Below, one piece after another: positions 1 through 8,764 of a DNA stretch of 64,000 bases. The translations under genes were made by a program, and so were the position numbers. A model generated the notes under the pieces. That model was not told the DNA's origin. It worked only from the letters and a program-made list of their open reading frames with translations, and did no database searches. This stretch comes from JACCXG01 sp963785755. Lineage in GTDB: Bacteria; Acidobacteriota; Vicinamibacteria; Vicinamibacterales; 2-12-FULL-66-21. The stretch is from contig CAWAXG010000071.1 of the NCBI GenBank assembly GCA_963785755.1, positions 585,650 through 649,649 of the forward strand. Reading direction: 5' to 3'. Numbering within the stretch: position 1 is the first letter of the stretch; each line of letters starts with the position of its first letter.

Positions 1-45
1 GGTCCGATAGCAGCGCACCGAGGGTTCGCGACCCAATGAATGTGT

Positions 46-231
46 CAACTTCCAATCTCCAACTCCCAACTTCCAAAACGTTCTCGGTCGATCGGCTCTG
101 AGCGCCTTTGGTAGTTGCCCGCCGCCGCTCGTCGGCTCGGTCGCAGGTCGACGAGCTCTGGCGAGGCCTCGCCGTAGCGCGCGTAGATCATGCGCGCAAA
201 GGCGGGGAGGTTGGGAATTGGGAGTTATCAG
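46..231. repeat. Convergent word-repeat tract (AACTTCC family)
   Basis: The left arm at about 46-77 is built from words like CAACTTCC and CAACTCCC. The right arm at about 205-231 carries the inverse words (GGAGGTTGGGAATTGGGAG). About 130 bases without a recognisable gene separate them. It lies downstream of the minus-strand operon that ends at 250. The architecture matches the other word-repeat tracts in the window although the word differs. Confidence 0.6.
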
Positions 232-249
232 GGCGCGCTTTTTCAGCAC

Positions 250-1137
250 TCAGCCGAAGGCCTCGGTCTTGATGCGCTCGCGCGGGACGTCGAGCGCGTG
301 AACGTGGCCGAGCATCGCCTCGAGGAACTGCGGCGCGGGTGTCGTGCCTTGCGCCGCGCAGGCACGCCGCTCCCACACGGTGATTGCCGGTCCGCAGGCG
401 TAGACGAACGAGTCGGGCTCCTCGGCCAGCACGGCGCGAATCGACTCGAGATCGACGCGGCCACTGCGCACATTGGGCCCATAGGCGAGAGGCCCCGGCT
501 CGCGGGTCAGCCAGTGCAGCACCCGGAACCGTTCCGGGTGCTGCGCGGCGAGCTCGGTCAAGGCATCGCGAAAAATCACGTCATCCCAGGTCTTGTTCGA
601 GTAGATGAGGGTGTGCCGCAGCGCCGCGTGATGGAGGAGTGAATCCTTGATCATCGAGACATTCGGCACGCTGCCGGATCCGGCGCACAGATGCAGGATG
701 TGTCCGGCCCGGCTTTCGATGTCATCCGGGAACACGTAGCCGCCGGCGAAGCCGCGCACCGCGACGCGATCGCCGGCGCGCACCTGATGCACGAGATAGC
801 CGGACAGCAGGGGAGGGTATTTCGATCGATCGCGAACGTAGAGCTCCTCCTTGATCGTGATCGCCAGATACGGTTCGTGCGGCGCCGAGCTCATCGAGTA
901 GGCGCGCGGCGCCTCGCGGCGGCCCTTCTGGTGTTCGAGGTAGGCGACAAAGCTCTGGAGCCCCGGGAACTGGCGGGCATCGATGCTGACGTACTGTCCG
1001 GCGCGCCACTCGATGCGGCGGCCGCCGGTGTCCAGCACGAGTGTTCGCGTGTCCGGCGTTTCGACGATCGACTCGAGCACGACCGTGTCGAACGTCGTCA
1101 TCCGGCCGGATTCGGTTGCGGCGCCTGTGTCAGTCAT
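250..1137 (-). CDS. Ferredoxin--NADP reductase-like flavoprotein
   Basis: This is a 295-residue protein of the ferredoxin-NADP reductase superfamily, expected to move electrons between NAD(P)H and a partner protein through FAD. The FAD-binding motif RAYSMSSAP lies in the N-terminal barrel, and the NAD-binding half has a GSGSVPN-type turn and a C-terminal YACGPA motif. The ATG at 1137 overlaps the stop of the upstream flavoprotein as ATGA, so this start is preferred over one seven codons upstream. It is the last gene of a three-gene coupled operon with a CFA-like methyltransferase and a geranylgeranyl-reductase-like enzyme. I infer that it supplies reducing power to that flavoenzyme. No [2Fe-2S] cysteine cluster is visible. 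Confidence 0.85.
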   Translation of the reverse strand: MTDTGAATESGRMTTFDTVVLESIVETPDTRTLVLDTGGRRIEWRAGQYVSIDARQFPGLQSFVAYLEHQKGRREAPRAYSMSSAPHEPYLAITIKEELYVRDRSKYPPLLSGYLVHQVRAGDRVAVRGFAGGYVFPDDIESRAGHILHLCAGSGSVPNVSMIKDSLLHHAALRHTLIYSNKTWDDVIFRDALTELAAQHPERFRVLHWLTREPGPLAYGPNVRSGRVDLESIRAVLAEEPDSFVYACGPAITVWERRACAAQGTTPAPQFLEAMLGHVHALDVPRERIKTEAFG

Positions 1138-2219
1138 TGCTGCGCGCGAAGGAACCAACGGTCGAGCAGGACGTGTCGGGTGAACGCCTGCGATCCCAGG
1201 AGTATCCGGCCGATCGCGGCGGTTGCGGTACGCAGCGGCTGCGGCAGCCGCGTGGCCGACGGATGCAGCCGACCGAGCGCCTCGGCATACGGCTGAAGCG
1301 CGGCGCGATCGGTTCGTCCCGCGGCGGCGATCAGCGTCTCGGCCGCCAGGCGCCCGGATTCAATGGCAGGGCGGATCCCTTCGCCGCTCTCCGGGTAGGC
1401 GAGCCCGGCCGCGTCGCCGATGATCAGCGCGTCGTCGTCGATGAGCGGCCGCGGCCCGGTGCCTTCTGCCAGGTAGGCGTGCCCCCGCCACTGTACTGCC
1501 GACGCCTCCGTGAGCCGATGTTTCTGCGCGAGAAGGTCGGTGAAGTGTCTGACGTGGGATGCGAAGTCCTGGCTCGTCCGGCGGCCGATCCCGACGTTGA
1601 GGTAGTTTCCCTTCCGCACGCACCAGCCGTAGCCTTCCATGTCACGGCAGAAGAACAGCTCCGGCATCGACCCGTCGATCCCGTCGTGCGGACTCTGGAG
1701 CTGAAACTCCGCCTCCTTCGCGATCACCGGGCGCGAGGTGTCCGCGCCGCCCCGCAGATGGCGTGCGACGGGACAGAAGTGCCCGCCGGCGCCGACGATT
1801 ACCCTGGCCTGGATGTTGTCGTTCACGATCCATCCGTCACCGTCACGGCGAAGGGTTCGAAGCGGGGTTCCGTCGATGATCCGGGCTCCGGATCGACGCA
1901 GCAGGAAATCGTCGAACTCGCAGCGGCGGATGGCGTAGCTGACGGTGGACGCGTAGCGAGTGTCGAGCAGCTTCCCGCCGATGACGCCGGTTCGGAAGCC
2001 CCGGATCTCCTGAATCGTGAGTCCCGCGGTCTCGTAGTCTTCCGGATCGAGATCGAGCAGGCGGAACACCGCCGGTGTGAGCCAACCCGCGCAGACCTTG
2101 TCACGCGGGAAGCGTGCCCGATCGATCACGATGACGTTCCATCCCGCCCTGGTCAGCGTGCGGGCGCAGGTCGATCCCGCTGGTCCACCGCCGGCGACGA
2201 GCGCGTCACAGTGGATCAC
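1134..2219 (-). CDS. Geranylgeranyl-reductase-like FAD oxidoreductase
   Basis: About 361 residues. The N-terminal Rossmann motif is GGGPAGS and the late FAD motif reads GDAAGLAYPESGEGIRPA, the pattern of the geranylgeranyl reductase/PHBH-like family that reduces C=C bonds in lipids and isoprenoids. A KVCAGWL segment matches the conserved Cys region of the family. I chose the GTG at 2219 because it overlaps the CFA-synthase stop as GTGA and has GGAG upstream; an ATG at 2261 has no ribosome binding site. Both junctions in the operon are 4-base overlaps, so the three proteins are probably made in fixed ratio. Substrate unknown; a methylene- or double-bond-bearing acyl chain made by the neighbouring methyltransferase is the likeliest guess. 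Confidence 0.8.
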   Translation of the reverse strand: MIHCDALVAGGGPAGSTCARTLTRAGWNVIVIDRARFPRDKVCAGWLTPAVFRLLDLDPEDYETAGLTIQEIRGFRTGVIGGKLLDTRYASTVSYAIRRCEFDDFLLRRSGARIIDGTPLRTLRRDGDGWIVNDNIQARVIVGAGGHFCPVARHLRGGADTSRPVIAKEAEFQLQSPHDGIDGSMPELFFCRDMEGYGWCVRKGNYLNVGIGRRTSQDFASHVRHFTDLLAQKHRLTEASAVQWRGHAYLAEGTGPRPLIDDDALIIGDAAGLAYPESGEGIRPAIESGRLAAETLIAAAGRTDRAALQPYAEALGRLHPSATRLPQPLRTATAAIGRILLGSQAFTRHVLLDRWFLRAQQ

Positions 2220-3496
2220 GCGACGGCTCCAGGCGTCTGGTGCGGCGCGGATCGCGTCCATGACGGCGGCGGCGATTCGCGCGGGGTGAACACGATCTGG
2301 AACAGCTGCATCCAGCCGGTGGCGAAAGCCGCCTGCGAACCGGCCAGGTACAGCTCCCAGGCACGCTGGAATTCGTGGCCATGCGCGGAGCGGACGCGAT
2401 CGCCGGCGGCGGCGAACCGGTCGGCCCAGTGCGCGAGCGTCTGGGCGTAGTGAAGCCGCAGATTCTCGATGTCGATGACCGACATCCCGGCCGGGCCGAG
2501 GACGCGCGTCGTGACCTCCGCGATCGTCGGAGTGTAGCCGCCGGGGAAGATGCGCCGCCGAATCCAGGCGTTCAGGGGCCGCGGCTCATCACGGCCGATG
2601 AAATGCAGCAGGCCGCGGCCGCCTTGCCGCTTCACGGCACGGCGCAGGACTTCGGCGAGCGAAGGAAAGTGTGAGAGCCCGACGTGCTCCAACATGCCGA
2701 CCGAGACGAACGCGTCGAACTGTCCGGCGACGTTCCGGTAGTCGTCATCGATGAACTCGACCATGTGCTCCAGGTCTTCGCGCCTGGCGCGTTCGCGCGC
2801 GAACACGAGCTGCTCGCGCGAGATGTTGAAGGCCTTCACCCGGACGCCATAGTGACGCGCCATGTGCAGAGCCAGCGCACCCCATCCGCAGCCGGCTTCC
2901 ACGACCGTCTCCCCGGGCTGCAGGCGCAGCTTGCGGCAGACGACGTCGAGCTTGAGACGCTGCGCATCGTCCAGTGACATTTCCGGCGTCGCGAAGTAGG
3001 CGCACGTGTACACCATCGCGCGGTCCAGCCACAGGGCGTAGAAGTCATTCCCCAGGTCGTAATGATGGTGGACGTTGCGGCGTGCGCTGGACTCGCTGTT
3101 GGAGCGCGTGAGCGCTGAGGCAATCCGCTCGGCGAAGTAAGGCTGCTGGGCCGCTGCGGATCGTGACAGCGCGCGGACGACTTGGTAGAGCGAGCCTCTG
3201 ACCTGAATCCGGCCGGCCATGTAACTCTCGCCCAAATAGAGGTTCGGGTGGAAAGCGAGTCCAATCAGGGCGCGCCGGTCGGCGAGGACGAGGTCGCCGA
3301 CTGCCGGTGCAGCGTTTCCGTACGGGGACGTGCCGTCCCAGAGCTCGAGACGCACCGGCCCATCGGCGATGGTCTGCTGAACTCGGGCCGCAAGCCAGCG
3401 ATCCAGGACGGTGACCCGCTGCCCGCGGCGTGCGTCCGGCCGATCGATGGCGGGATCGGTGCGCGGGGACAGCTGGGAGATGCCTGCCGTATCCAT
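2216..3496 (-). CDS. Cyclopropane-fatty-acyl-phospholipid synthase family methyltransferase
   Basis: A 426-residue SAM-dependent enzyme of the CFA/mycolic-acid synthase family, which transfers a methyl group to the double bond of membrane acyl chains. The SAM loop VEAGCGWG lies near residues 199-206, preceded by the family-typical NVHHHYDLGNDFYALWL region (about 141-157) and followed by SVGMLEHVG. The start at 3496 is preceded by GGAGAGGG on the minus strand. It is the first gene of a coupled operon with a GGR-like flavoprotein and a ferredoxin-reductase-like protein. In other bacteria a CFA-like enzyme paired with a flavin reductase makes methyl-branched rather than cyclopropane acids; that function is an inference here. 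Confidence 0.9.
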   Translation of the reverse strand: MDTAGISQLSPRTDPAIDRPDARRGQRVTVLDRWLAARVQQTIADGPVRLELWDGTSPYGNAAPAVGDLVLADRRALIGLAFHPNLYLGESYMAGRIQVRGSLYQVVRALSRSAAAQQPYFAERIASALTRSNSESSARRNVHHHYDLGNDFYALWLDRAMVYTCAYFATPEMSLDDAQRLKLDVVCRKLRLQPGETVVEAGCGWGALALHMARHYGVRVKAFNISREQLVFARERARREDLEHMVEFIDDDYRNVAGQFDAFVSVGMLEHVGLSHFPSLAEVLRRAVKRQGGRGLLHFIGRDEPRPLNAWIRRRIFPGGYTPTIAEVTTRVLGPAGMSVIDIENLRLHYAQTLAHWADRFAAAGDRVRSAHGHEFQRAWELYLAGSQAAFATGWMQLFQIVFTPRESPPPSWTRSAPHQTPGAVA

Positions 3497-3859
3497 CGTC
3501 GCGTCCCTCTCCTCTGTCTCTCGATATTTTACGTGGGCGGCGTGGCCGGGGTTGGGTGTCCGCTCCCGTGCCGGCGCATCATATCCGATTGAATCCTTCC
3601 GAAAATGACGGGTTTTAGGGGTCGGATCTTGTATTTCAACATGTTGAAATACAAGATCCGACCCCCTCGACGACGCCGGGTCCAGGCGGGCTCCATCGGC
3701 CAGGTGGATGACGACGACGGTTCCGCCACTTGCCCGGGAGTCCACGGGACGTGCGGCCGTGGTGCGCATCGACGAGGCGTCGGCTCGGTTGCCGCAGCCG
3801 GCTCTGGGCGAAGGAACAAGACCAGTGGAACAATCGTCGTTCCATTCGGGGAGACATTG
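3497..3859. other. Intergenic gap between the divergent CFA operon and DUF4342 gene
   Basis: This 363-base gap separates the divergent lipid operon (minus) from the DUF4342 gene (plus). Apart from the perfect palindrome annotated separately at 3618-3665 and the presumed promoters, I see no gene in it. Confidence 0.6.
3618..3665. repeat. 48-bp perfect palindrome (REP-like)
   Basis: A perfect inverted repeat with no loop, centred between 3641 and 3642 (core CAACATGTTG), with 24-base arms starting GGGGTCGGATC and ending GATCCGACCCC. It lies about 120 bases upstream of the CFA-like operon. The GGTC/GACC ends recall palindromes moved by REP-associated tyrosine transposases, but no such transposase gene is in the window and no second copy was seen. 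Confidence 0.8.
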
Positions 3860-4165
3860 ATGACCGACAAGCAGAGCAAGTGGGAGACGTTCACATCCGA
3901 GAGCGCGGCCATTCTCGACAAGCTTCGCGATATCGTTCACGAGGGCAACGTCCGCCGGGTCGTCGTGGAACACCAGGGCCGGACGGTTGCGGAATTCCCG
4001 CTGACGGCCGGCGTCGTCGGCGCCGTGTTCGCACCGGTGCTCGCGGCGATCGGCGCCCTGCTCGCGCTCCTGCAGAACTGCACGATTCGCGTCGAGCGGG
4101 CGCAGGACGTCACCGAAGACCCCGCCTCCGAGCGCACCGATGACACCCCGGCCGGTGTCGTCTGA
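3860..4165 (+). CDS. DUF4342 domain-containing protein
   Basis: A 101-residue protein matching the DUF4342 pattern: an N-terminal WETF motif, a helical segment with HEGNVRRVVVEH, then EFPLTAGVVGAVFAPVLAA, a hydrophobic segment near residues 50-75, and a charged tail. Function unknown; in this family the N-terminal part resembles a helical ubiquitin-binding-like domain followed by a membrane-associated segment. The ATG at 3860 has GGGGAGA just upstream. The reading frame extends upstream to 3605, but that stretch runs through the palindrome and is not protein-like. Confidence 0.8.
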   Translation: MTDKQSKWETFTSESAAILDKLRDIVHEGNVRRVVVEHQGRTVAEFPLTAGVVGAVFAPVLAAIGALLALLQNCTIRVERAQDVTEDPASERTDDTPAGVV

Positions 4166-4375
4166 AGCTCCCGACTGACCCTGAGCGCACGAACCCCTCG
4201 ACCTCCGGTCCAGAGACGCGCCTCAACGTTGCGGCTGTTGCGCCGGCGCCTCGGAGGCGCCACGGATCAACGAGGACGAAACATTCAGCGCGACGTCCCC
4301 ACGATCGAACGCGCTCATGTTCTCGAGCGTCGTCTCCGCGACGTTCCGCACAAGCTGCCTTTTTCAGGAAAATTG

Positions 4376-4404
4376 CGCCGGGGGTCCGTTGCCCCCGGGG
4401 GCGC
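4376..4404. terminator. Possible bidirectional terminator hairpin
   Basis: A GC-rich imperfect hairpin (GCGCCGGGG paired with CCCCGGGGGCGC) sits between the DUF4342 gene (plus) and the FtsB-like gene (minus). Read on the minus strand it is followed by AATTTTCC, a weak T tract. Suggestive only. Confidence 0.3.
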
Positions 4405-4405
4405 G

Positions 4406-4798
4406 CTAGTGAACCGGCCGGTCCGAGCTGGCTGCCGGTTTTGCGTCCTTGATGATGAACAGGATCTCTCCCGGCTTGATCAGGCCCAGCTCCTGGCGGG
4501 CGAGCGCCTCGATGGTGGCGGGGTCCGACCGGAGGCGGCGGACATCTTCGCGAAGCCGCGAATTCTCTGTTTTCAATCGATCGATGGCGCCGACCAGCTC
4601 TCCATGGGTGCGGCGGGCGCGCAGCGTCTCCATCAGGCCCCGCTCGCCGATCAGCGCGTTGATCACCAGCACCAGGGTCACGAAGACGAGGAGCAACTGG
4701 AGGGTCCTGCGCCTCGACACGGGAGGCACGGATGAGGTAGTAATCGACGCCTTGCGTCGCGGAGTGGCCGACGCAGGTTCACGGATCGCAGAGGGCAT
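4406..4798 (-). CDS. FtsB/DivIC-like septum formation initiator protein
   Basis: A 130-residue single-pass membrane protein. A basic, proline-rich N-terminus (about residues 1-30) precedes one transmembrane segment (LLLVFVTLVLVINALIG), then a coiled coil (about 55-90, ELVGAIDRLKTENSRLREDV), and the family-typical C-terminal ARQELGLIKPGEILF. This is the DivIC/FtsB layout, a divisome component that pairs with FtsL/FtsQ. The start at 4798 is used; another ATG eight codons upstream is possible. It diverges from cutA. Confidence 0.85.
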   Translation of the reverse strand: MPSAIREPASATPRRKASITTSSVPPVSRRRTLQLLLVFVTLVLVINALIGERGLMETLRARRTHGELVGAIDRLKTENSRLREDVRRLRSDPATIEALARQELGLIKPGEILFIIKDAKPAASSDRPVH

Positions 4799-4893
4799 TC
4801 GCAAATGCAGTCCTTTGTACAATACTTTCGTTCGAGTCGAGCTTCGGAATTAGCGCCCCCAACGAAAAAATCCGCGCGAGGTCGAGTGTCTGT

Positions 4894-5217
4894 ATGAACC
4901 CTGAGTACGTGATCGTGCTGACGACCCTTCCCGCCGACGCTGATGCTCACGCGCTTGGCAAGACGCTCGTCGAGGAGCGGCTCGCCGCCTGCGTCAACCT
5001 GCTGCCGCCGATGAGCTCCGTGTACCGGTGGGAAGGGCACGTCGAGCAGGACACCGAGCGGCAGATGATCATCAAGACGTCGCGTGAGCGGGTGGTGACG
5101 CTGTGGGAGCGGATCAGGGAGCTGCACCCGTACGAAGTGCCGGAGTTCGTCGTGCTGTCGATCATCGACGGCAGCGACGCCTACCTGCGATGGCTGGGAG
5201 AGTCCACCTCCCCGTAG
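4894..5217 (+). CDS. cutA: Divalent cation tolerance protein CutA
   Basis: The 107-residue protein matches CutA1 along its full length: early VLTTLPADADA, then LVEERLAACVNLLP, SVYRWEGHVEQDTERQMIIKT (shortened here to its core SVYRWEG), HPYEVPEFVVL and a C-terminal YLRWL. CutA forms ferredoxin-like trimers and was linked to copper tolerance in E. coli, but its biochemical role is unsettled. A TACAAT box lies at 4818-4823, giving about a 65-base leader. A 106-base hairpin element starts immediately after the stop codon. Confidence 0.95.
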   Translation: MNPEYVIVLTTLPADADAHALGKTLVEERLAACVNLLPPMSSVYRWEGHVEQDTERQMIIKTSRERVVTLWERIRELHPYEVPEFVVLSIIDGSDAYLRWLGESTSP

Positions 5218-5323
5218 CTTCCGCCTGACCGCCTCCGCCAAGGCTCCGGCGGACCGCCGTAGCTTTAGCGGAGGCTGGTCGGCGAGACTCGCCATAGCCT
5301 TGGCGGAGGCGGTCAGGCGGAAG
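5218..5323. repeat. Large hairpin repeat with 28-bp perfect arms
   Basis: The arm at 5218-5245 (starting CTTCCGCCTGACC) is perfectly inverted at 5296-5323 (ending GGTCAGGCGGAAG). The loop contains further words of the same kind (TAGC, GGCGGA, GGCGAGACTCGCC). A related copy lies at 29012-29118, sharing the core GGCGAGACTCGCC followed by TAGCCTTGGC. It follows directly on the cutA stop codon and could also end transcription. Confidence 0.85.
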
Positions 5324-5392
5324 GAAAGAGTAGCGGCCTGTTTTCCACGACAGCCGCATCCTTCTAAAGCCGGAAGCCACCTGAGTCTCTGT

Positions 5393-6544
5393 CTAAGCCA
5401 ATGCCTGTTTGAGATCTTCGATGAGATCGACGGGATCCTCGATGCCGACCGAAATGCGCACGAGACTGTCGGGGAGACCGATCGCGGCGCGCCGTTCGGG
5501 CGGCACCGAGGCGTGCGTCATCGACGCGGGATGGGAGATCAGGGTCTCGACGCCGCCGAGGCTCTCGGCGAGCGCCATCAACTGCACGCGGTTGCACACC
5601 CGGCGCGCGTCCTCGAACGTGCCGACGTCGAATGACACCATGCCGCCGAAGCCGCTCATCTGCGCCTTCGCCAGCTCATGCTGGGGATGCGACGGCAATC
5701 CAGGATAGTAGACCTGCCGCACCTTGGGATGTGCAGCCAGGAATTCGGCAACCGCCTGTCCGTTGATATTGTGCTGGGCCATGCGCACGGCCAGCGTCTT
5801 GGTTCCCCGCAGCACCAGCCAGGAATCGAACGGGCTCAGGATTGCTCCTTCCGCGTTCTGGATGAAGCGCAGCCACTCGATGTCGTCGTCGCGCACGGCG
5901 ATCACGATGCCGCCAATGCTGTCGCTGTGGCCGTTCAGGTACTTGGTCGTCGAGTGGACCACCAGGTCGGCGCCGAAGTCGAGGGGGCGCTGCACATACG
6001 GGCTCGCGAACGTGTTGTCGACGACAAGCCGGGCGTTCGCCTGACGCGCGATCTCGGCGGTGACCCTGAGATCGGTCAGCCGCAGCACCGGATTGGTCGG
6101 GGTCTCGACGAACAGCATCTTCGTCGCCGGCCGGAGGGCCTGATGAATCAGCGCCGGCTGCGACGTGTCGACGTAGGTGAACTCGATCTGGTACCGCGTC
6201 AGCACCTTGTCGAACAAACGGAATGTACCGCCGTAAGTGTTGTCGGTGACGACAACGTGATCGCCCGACTGGAGCATGGTCGCCAGGGCGCCGATCGCCG
6301 CCATCCCGGACGCGAACGCGAATCCCGCTTGTCCGCGCTCGATCGCCGCGACGTTCGCTTCGAGCGCGGCGCGCGTCGGGTTCTGTGTCCGCGCGTACTC
6401 GTAGCCCTTGTGCCGGCCGAGCTCATCCTGCACGTAGGTCGAGGTCTGAAAGATCGGTGTGATGATGGCGCCGGTCGAGGGATCGGGCTCTTGACCCGCG
6501 TGGATGCAGATCGTCGAGAAGTGCGAGCTGTCTCTTAGCTTCAC
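5393..6544 (-). CDS. Cystathionine gamma-synthase/gamma-lyase family PLP enzyme
   Basis: A 383-residue Cys/Met-metabolism PLP enzyme. The PLP lysine is K201 in HSTTKYLNGHSD, the pyridine-binding aspartate is D176 in VVDNTFASPY, and the cofactor-phosphate region includes ASGMAAIGA near residues 79-87. The ending ISHPASMTH...ISVGIEDP is typical. It may act in trans-sulfuration as gamma-synthase (MetB) or gamma-lyase (MetC/CGL); the sequence alone does not decide. The start is GTG at 6544, with a TAACAT-like box 7 bases upstream in a 33-base gap shared with the divergent phosphatase gene. Confidence 0.92.
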   Translation of the reverse strand: MKLRDSSHFSTICIHAGQEPDPSTGAIITPIFQTSTYVQDELGRHKGYEYARTQNPTRAALEANVAAIERGQAGFAFASGMAAIGALATMLQSGDHVVVTDNTYGGTFRLFDKVLTRYQIEFTYVDTSQPALIHQALRPATKMLFVETPTNPVLRLTDLRVTAEIARQANARLVVDNTFASPYVQRPLDFGADLVVHSTTKYLNGHSDSIGGIVIAVRDDDIEWLRFIQNAEGAILSPFDSWLVLRGTKTLAVRMAQHNINGQAVAEFLAAHPKVRQVYYPGLPSHPQHELAKAQMSGFGGMVSFDVGTFEDARRVCNRVQLMALAESLGGVETLISHPASMTHASVPPERRAAIGLPDSLVRISVGIEDPVDLIEDLKQALA

Positions 6545-6577
6545 GCGTCCAATGTTATCATTCGCTCTTTAGGCGAC

Positions 6578-8710
6578 ATGCTGCGCTCCCGACTGCCTGC
6601 TGCATCGCGCCAGAGTCGACGCACGCCGCCCGAGCTGCCGCCGGCACTGTCCCCCCCAGCAGATCCCGTTCCCTCGGCTCGCCAGCTGCTGCTGCACTCC
6701 TGGGCGGGACGGCTGTTCCTCAGCGCCGCGGCGCTGAAGCTGATCGTGTCGCTGCTGCGCAGCGTCGCAACCCTTCCCGGGCCGGTCGAAATCCTCAGCA
6801 GCGCCGCGACGCTCGGCCTCCTCGGCTCGGTCGGCTACTTCATGTGGCGGCTGTTCGTGCTGATGAAGCGGCGATTGCTGTGGCGCGTCCGTCGCAAGCT
6901 GATTCTCTCCTACATCTTCATTGGCGTCGTGCCGGCGCTGTTGATCATTTCGTTCGTGATGCTCGGCGCGTTCGTCGTCTCGATCAACGTCAGCTCGTAC
7001 CTCTTTCGCGAAGGCTACGACGACATCATCGAAGATGCGGGCAGGGCAGCGAGCGCGGCCGCGTCGGAGATCGTTCGGACTCCGCAGGGCGCGACGGAGA
7101 CGGTCGGTCGCGTCTACCGGAAGGAGAGCCGCGTCTATCGCGCACTGTCGATCATGTTTCTGCCGGCGGGGCGCGACGGGCCCGAGATGGTCCGGGGGGG
7201 CGGGTGGAGTCACTCGAACGAGGTTCCCACCGTTGTTCCTGACTGGGCGGCTGGTGGTTTCGAGGGCACCGTCGTCGAGAGCCCGGCCGGCCGCCGTGGC
7301 GACGTCGATCTGATCGTCCGTGCGGTCGCGCCGGTGGAGATCGGAACCCGGCGCCTCGGGCATGTGATCGTCGACGTTCCGGTCGACCCCGAAATCCTGA
7401 GTGGTCTCTACGAGACGACCGGTGTCAAGGCCGGCGCCGTACGCCTCGTCGACGAAGCGACAACGGCGATACCGCCGGTCGCGGCGCCCGAGGGCACGAG
7501 CGACTTCGCTCTGTTCGGCCGCGGCGTCACGATTCTCGACGCGCGCGATTGGGAGAAAGGCCAGATCCACCGCGCGGCGATCGGTAATACCTTTGCGCTC
7601 CGGGAGCTGTACGAACGGCTCTCGCGCGCACAGTCCGTGCAGATGGGAGGCATGACCCCCGGGCAGGCGTTCCTGTTCATTGTCGTCTTCGTGGCCGTGC
7701 TGTTCCTGATGATCCAGGTCGCCGCCCTGACCATGGGCCTCGCGCTGGCGCGCTCCATCACGAGCTCGATCCACGAGCTCTTCATGGGCACCGAGCAGGT
7801 TCGTCACGGCGACTTCACCCACCGCATCAACATCACGACCAACGATCAGCTGGGTGAGCTCGCCGGTTCGTTCAACCAGATGATTGGCAGCATCGAGAAC
7901 CTTCTCCAGACCGCGGCGGAGAAGAAGCGCCTGGAGGAAGAGCTGCGCATCGCGCGGCAGATCCAGATGTCGCTCCTGCCTCGCGGGCCGCTCGACATGC
8001 CAGGCCTCGCCGTCACGGCGCTCTGCGTGCCGGCGCGGGAGGTGGGCGGCGATTACTACGACTTCTTCCGGCTTGCCCAGGAGCGCCTCGGCGTGCTCAT
8101 CGCCGACGTCTCGGGAAAGGGCACCTCCGCGGCGTTGTACATGGCCGAGCTGAAGGGCCTGGTCCTGTCGCTCAGCCAGATCTACCAATCGCCGCGGCAG
8201 CTCCTGCTCGAGGTGAACCGCATCATTTCGGAGAACCTGGACAGCCGCAGCTTCATTACCATGACCTATGCGGTCCTCGATCTGAACGCGGGCACGATGA
8301 CCTACGCGCGCGCCGGCCATACGCCGCTGATGCACATGCGCAGCAGGAGCGCCGGCGCGGCGGTCGATGTTCTGATCCCGAACGGGATGGTCCTCGGCCT
8401 TCGCATTCCGGGCGCCGAGGAAAAATTCGCCGAGCTCCTCGAAGAGGACCGCATCGATCTCGGCCAGGGCGACGTGATCGTCCTGTACACCGACGGCATC
8501 ACCGAAGCGATGAATCCGAGCTCGGACCTGTTCGGCGATGCGCGGCTCAGCCGGATCGTCGAGGAGCACGGCCACCTCGAGTCCGCCGAGCTGCGCGAGC
8601 GCATCCTCCGCGAGATCGAGACCTTCGTCGGGACCGCCGATCAGCACGACGACATGACGATGATTCTCATGAAGATCGAGCGCGCCATCCCGGCCAGGGT
8701 AGCCGTCTGA
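6578..8710 (+). CDS. Membrane-bound PP2C/SpoIIE-type serine phosphatase with HAMP domain
   Basis: A 710-residue protein. A proline-rich start is followed by several N-terminal membrane segments (roughly 45-135), an extracytoplasmic region to about 370, another membrane segment (FLFIVVFVAVLFLMIQVAAL), a HAMP domain, a short coiled coil and a C-terminal SpoIIE/RsbU phosphatase domain. Catalytic signatures are visible: REVGGDYYDFF, DVSGKGTSAALYM and LYTDGITEAMN. Such proteins dephosphorylate anti-sigma-factor antagonists in partner-switching stress responses; no partner is encoded nearby. It diverges from the PLP enzyme gene across 33 bases. Confidence 0.92.
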   Translation: MLRSRLPAASRQSRRTPPELPPALSPPADPVPSARQLLLHSWAGRLFLSAAALKLIVSLLRSVATLPGPVEILSSAATLGLLGSVGYFMWRLFVLMKRRLLWRVRRKLILSYIFIGVVPALLIISFVMLGAFVVSINVSSYLFREGYDDIIEDAGRAASAAASEIVRTPQGATETVGRVYRKESRVYRALSIMFLPAGRDGPEMVRGGGWSHSNEVPTVVPDWAAGGFEGTVVESPAGRRGDVDLIVRAVAPVEIGTRRLGHVIVDVPVDPEILSGLYETTGVKAGAVRLVDEATTAIPPVAAPEGTSDFALFGRGVTILDARDWEKGQIHRAAIGNTFALRELYERLSRAQSVQMGGMTPGQAFLFIVVFVAVLFLMIQVAALTMGLALARSITSSIHELFMGTEQVRHGDFTHRINITTNDQLGELAGSFNQMIGSIENLLQTAAEKKRLEEELRIARQIQMSLLPRGPLDMPGLAVTALCVPAREVGGDYYDFFRLAQERLGVLIADVSGKGTSAALYMAELKGLVLSLSQIYQSPRQLLLEVNRIISENLDSRSFITMTYAVLDLNAGTMTYARAGHTPLMHMRSRSAGAAVDVLIPNGMVLGLRIPGAEEKFAELLEEDRIDLGQGDVIVLYTDGITEAMNPSSDLFGDARLSRIVEEHGHLESAELRERILREIETFVGTADQHDDMTMILMKIERAIPARVAV

Positions 8711-8764
8711 CACGCGCTCCGCTGCCGCCGCCTCCGCCCGCGTCCGGCGATCCCGCAGAGTCAC

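Noticed and set aside
1041..2450. Long open frames antisense to the first operon genes
   Set aside because: These are typical high-GC shadows of genes with clear family motifs on the other strand.
6545..6577. SAM or Met riboswitch upstream of the Cys/Met PLP gene
   Set aside because: Only 33 bases separate the two divergent genes, too short for a riboswitch.
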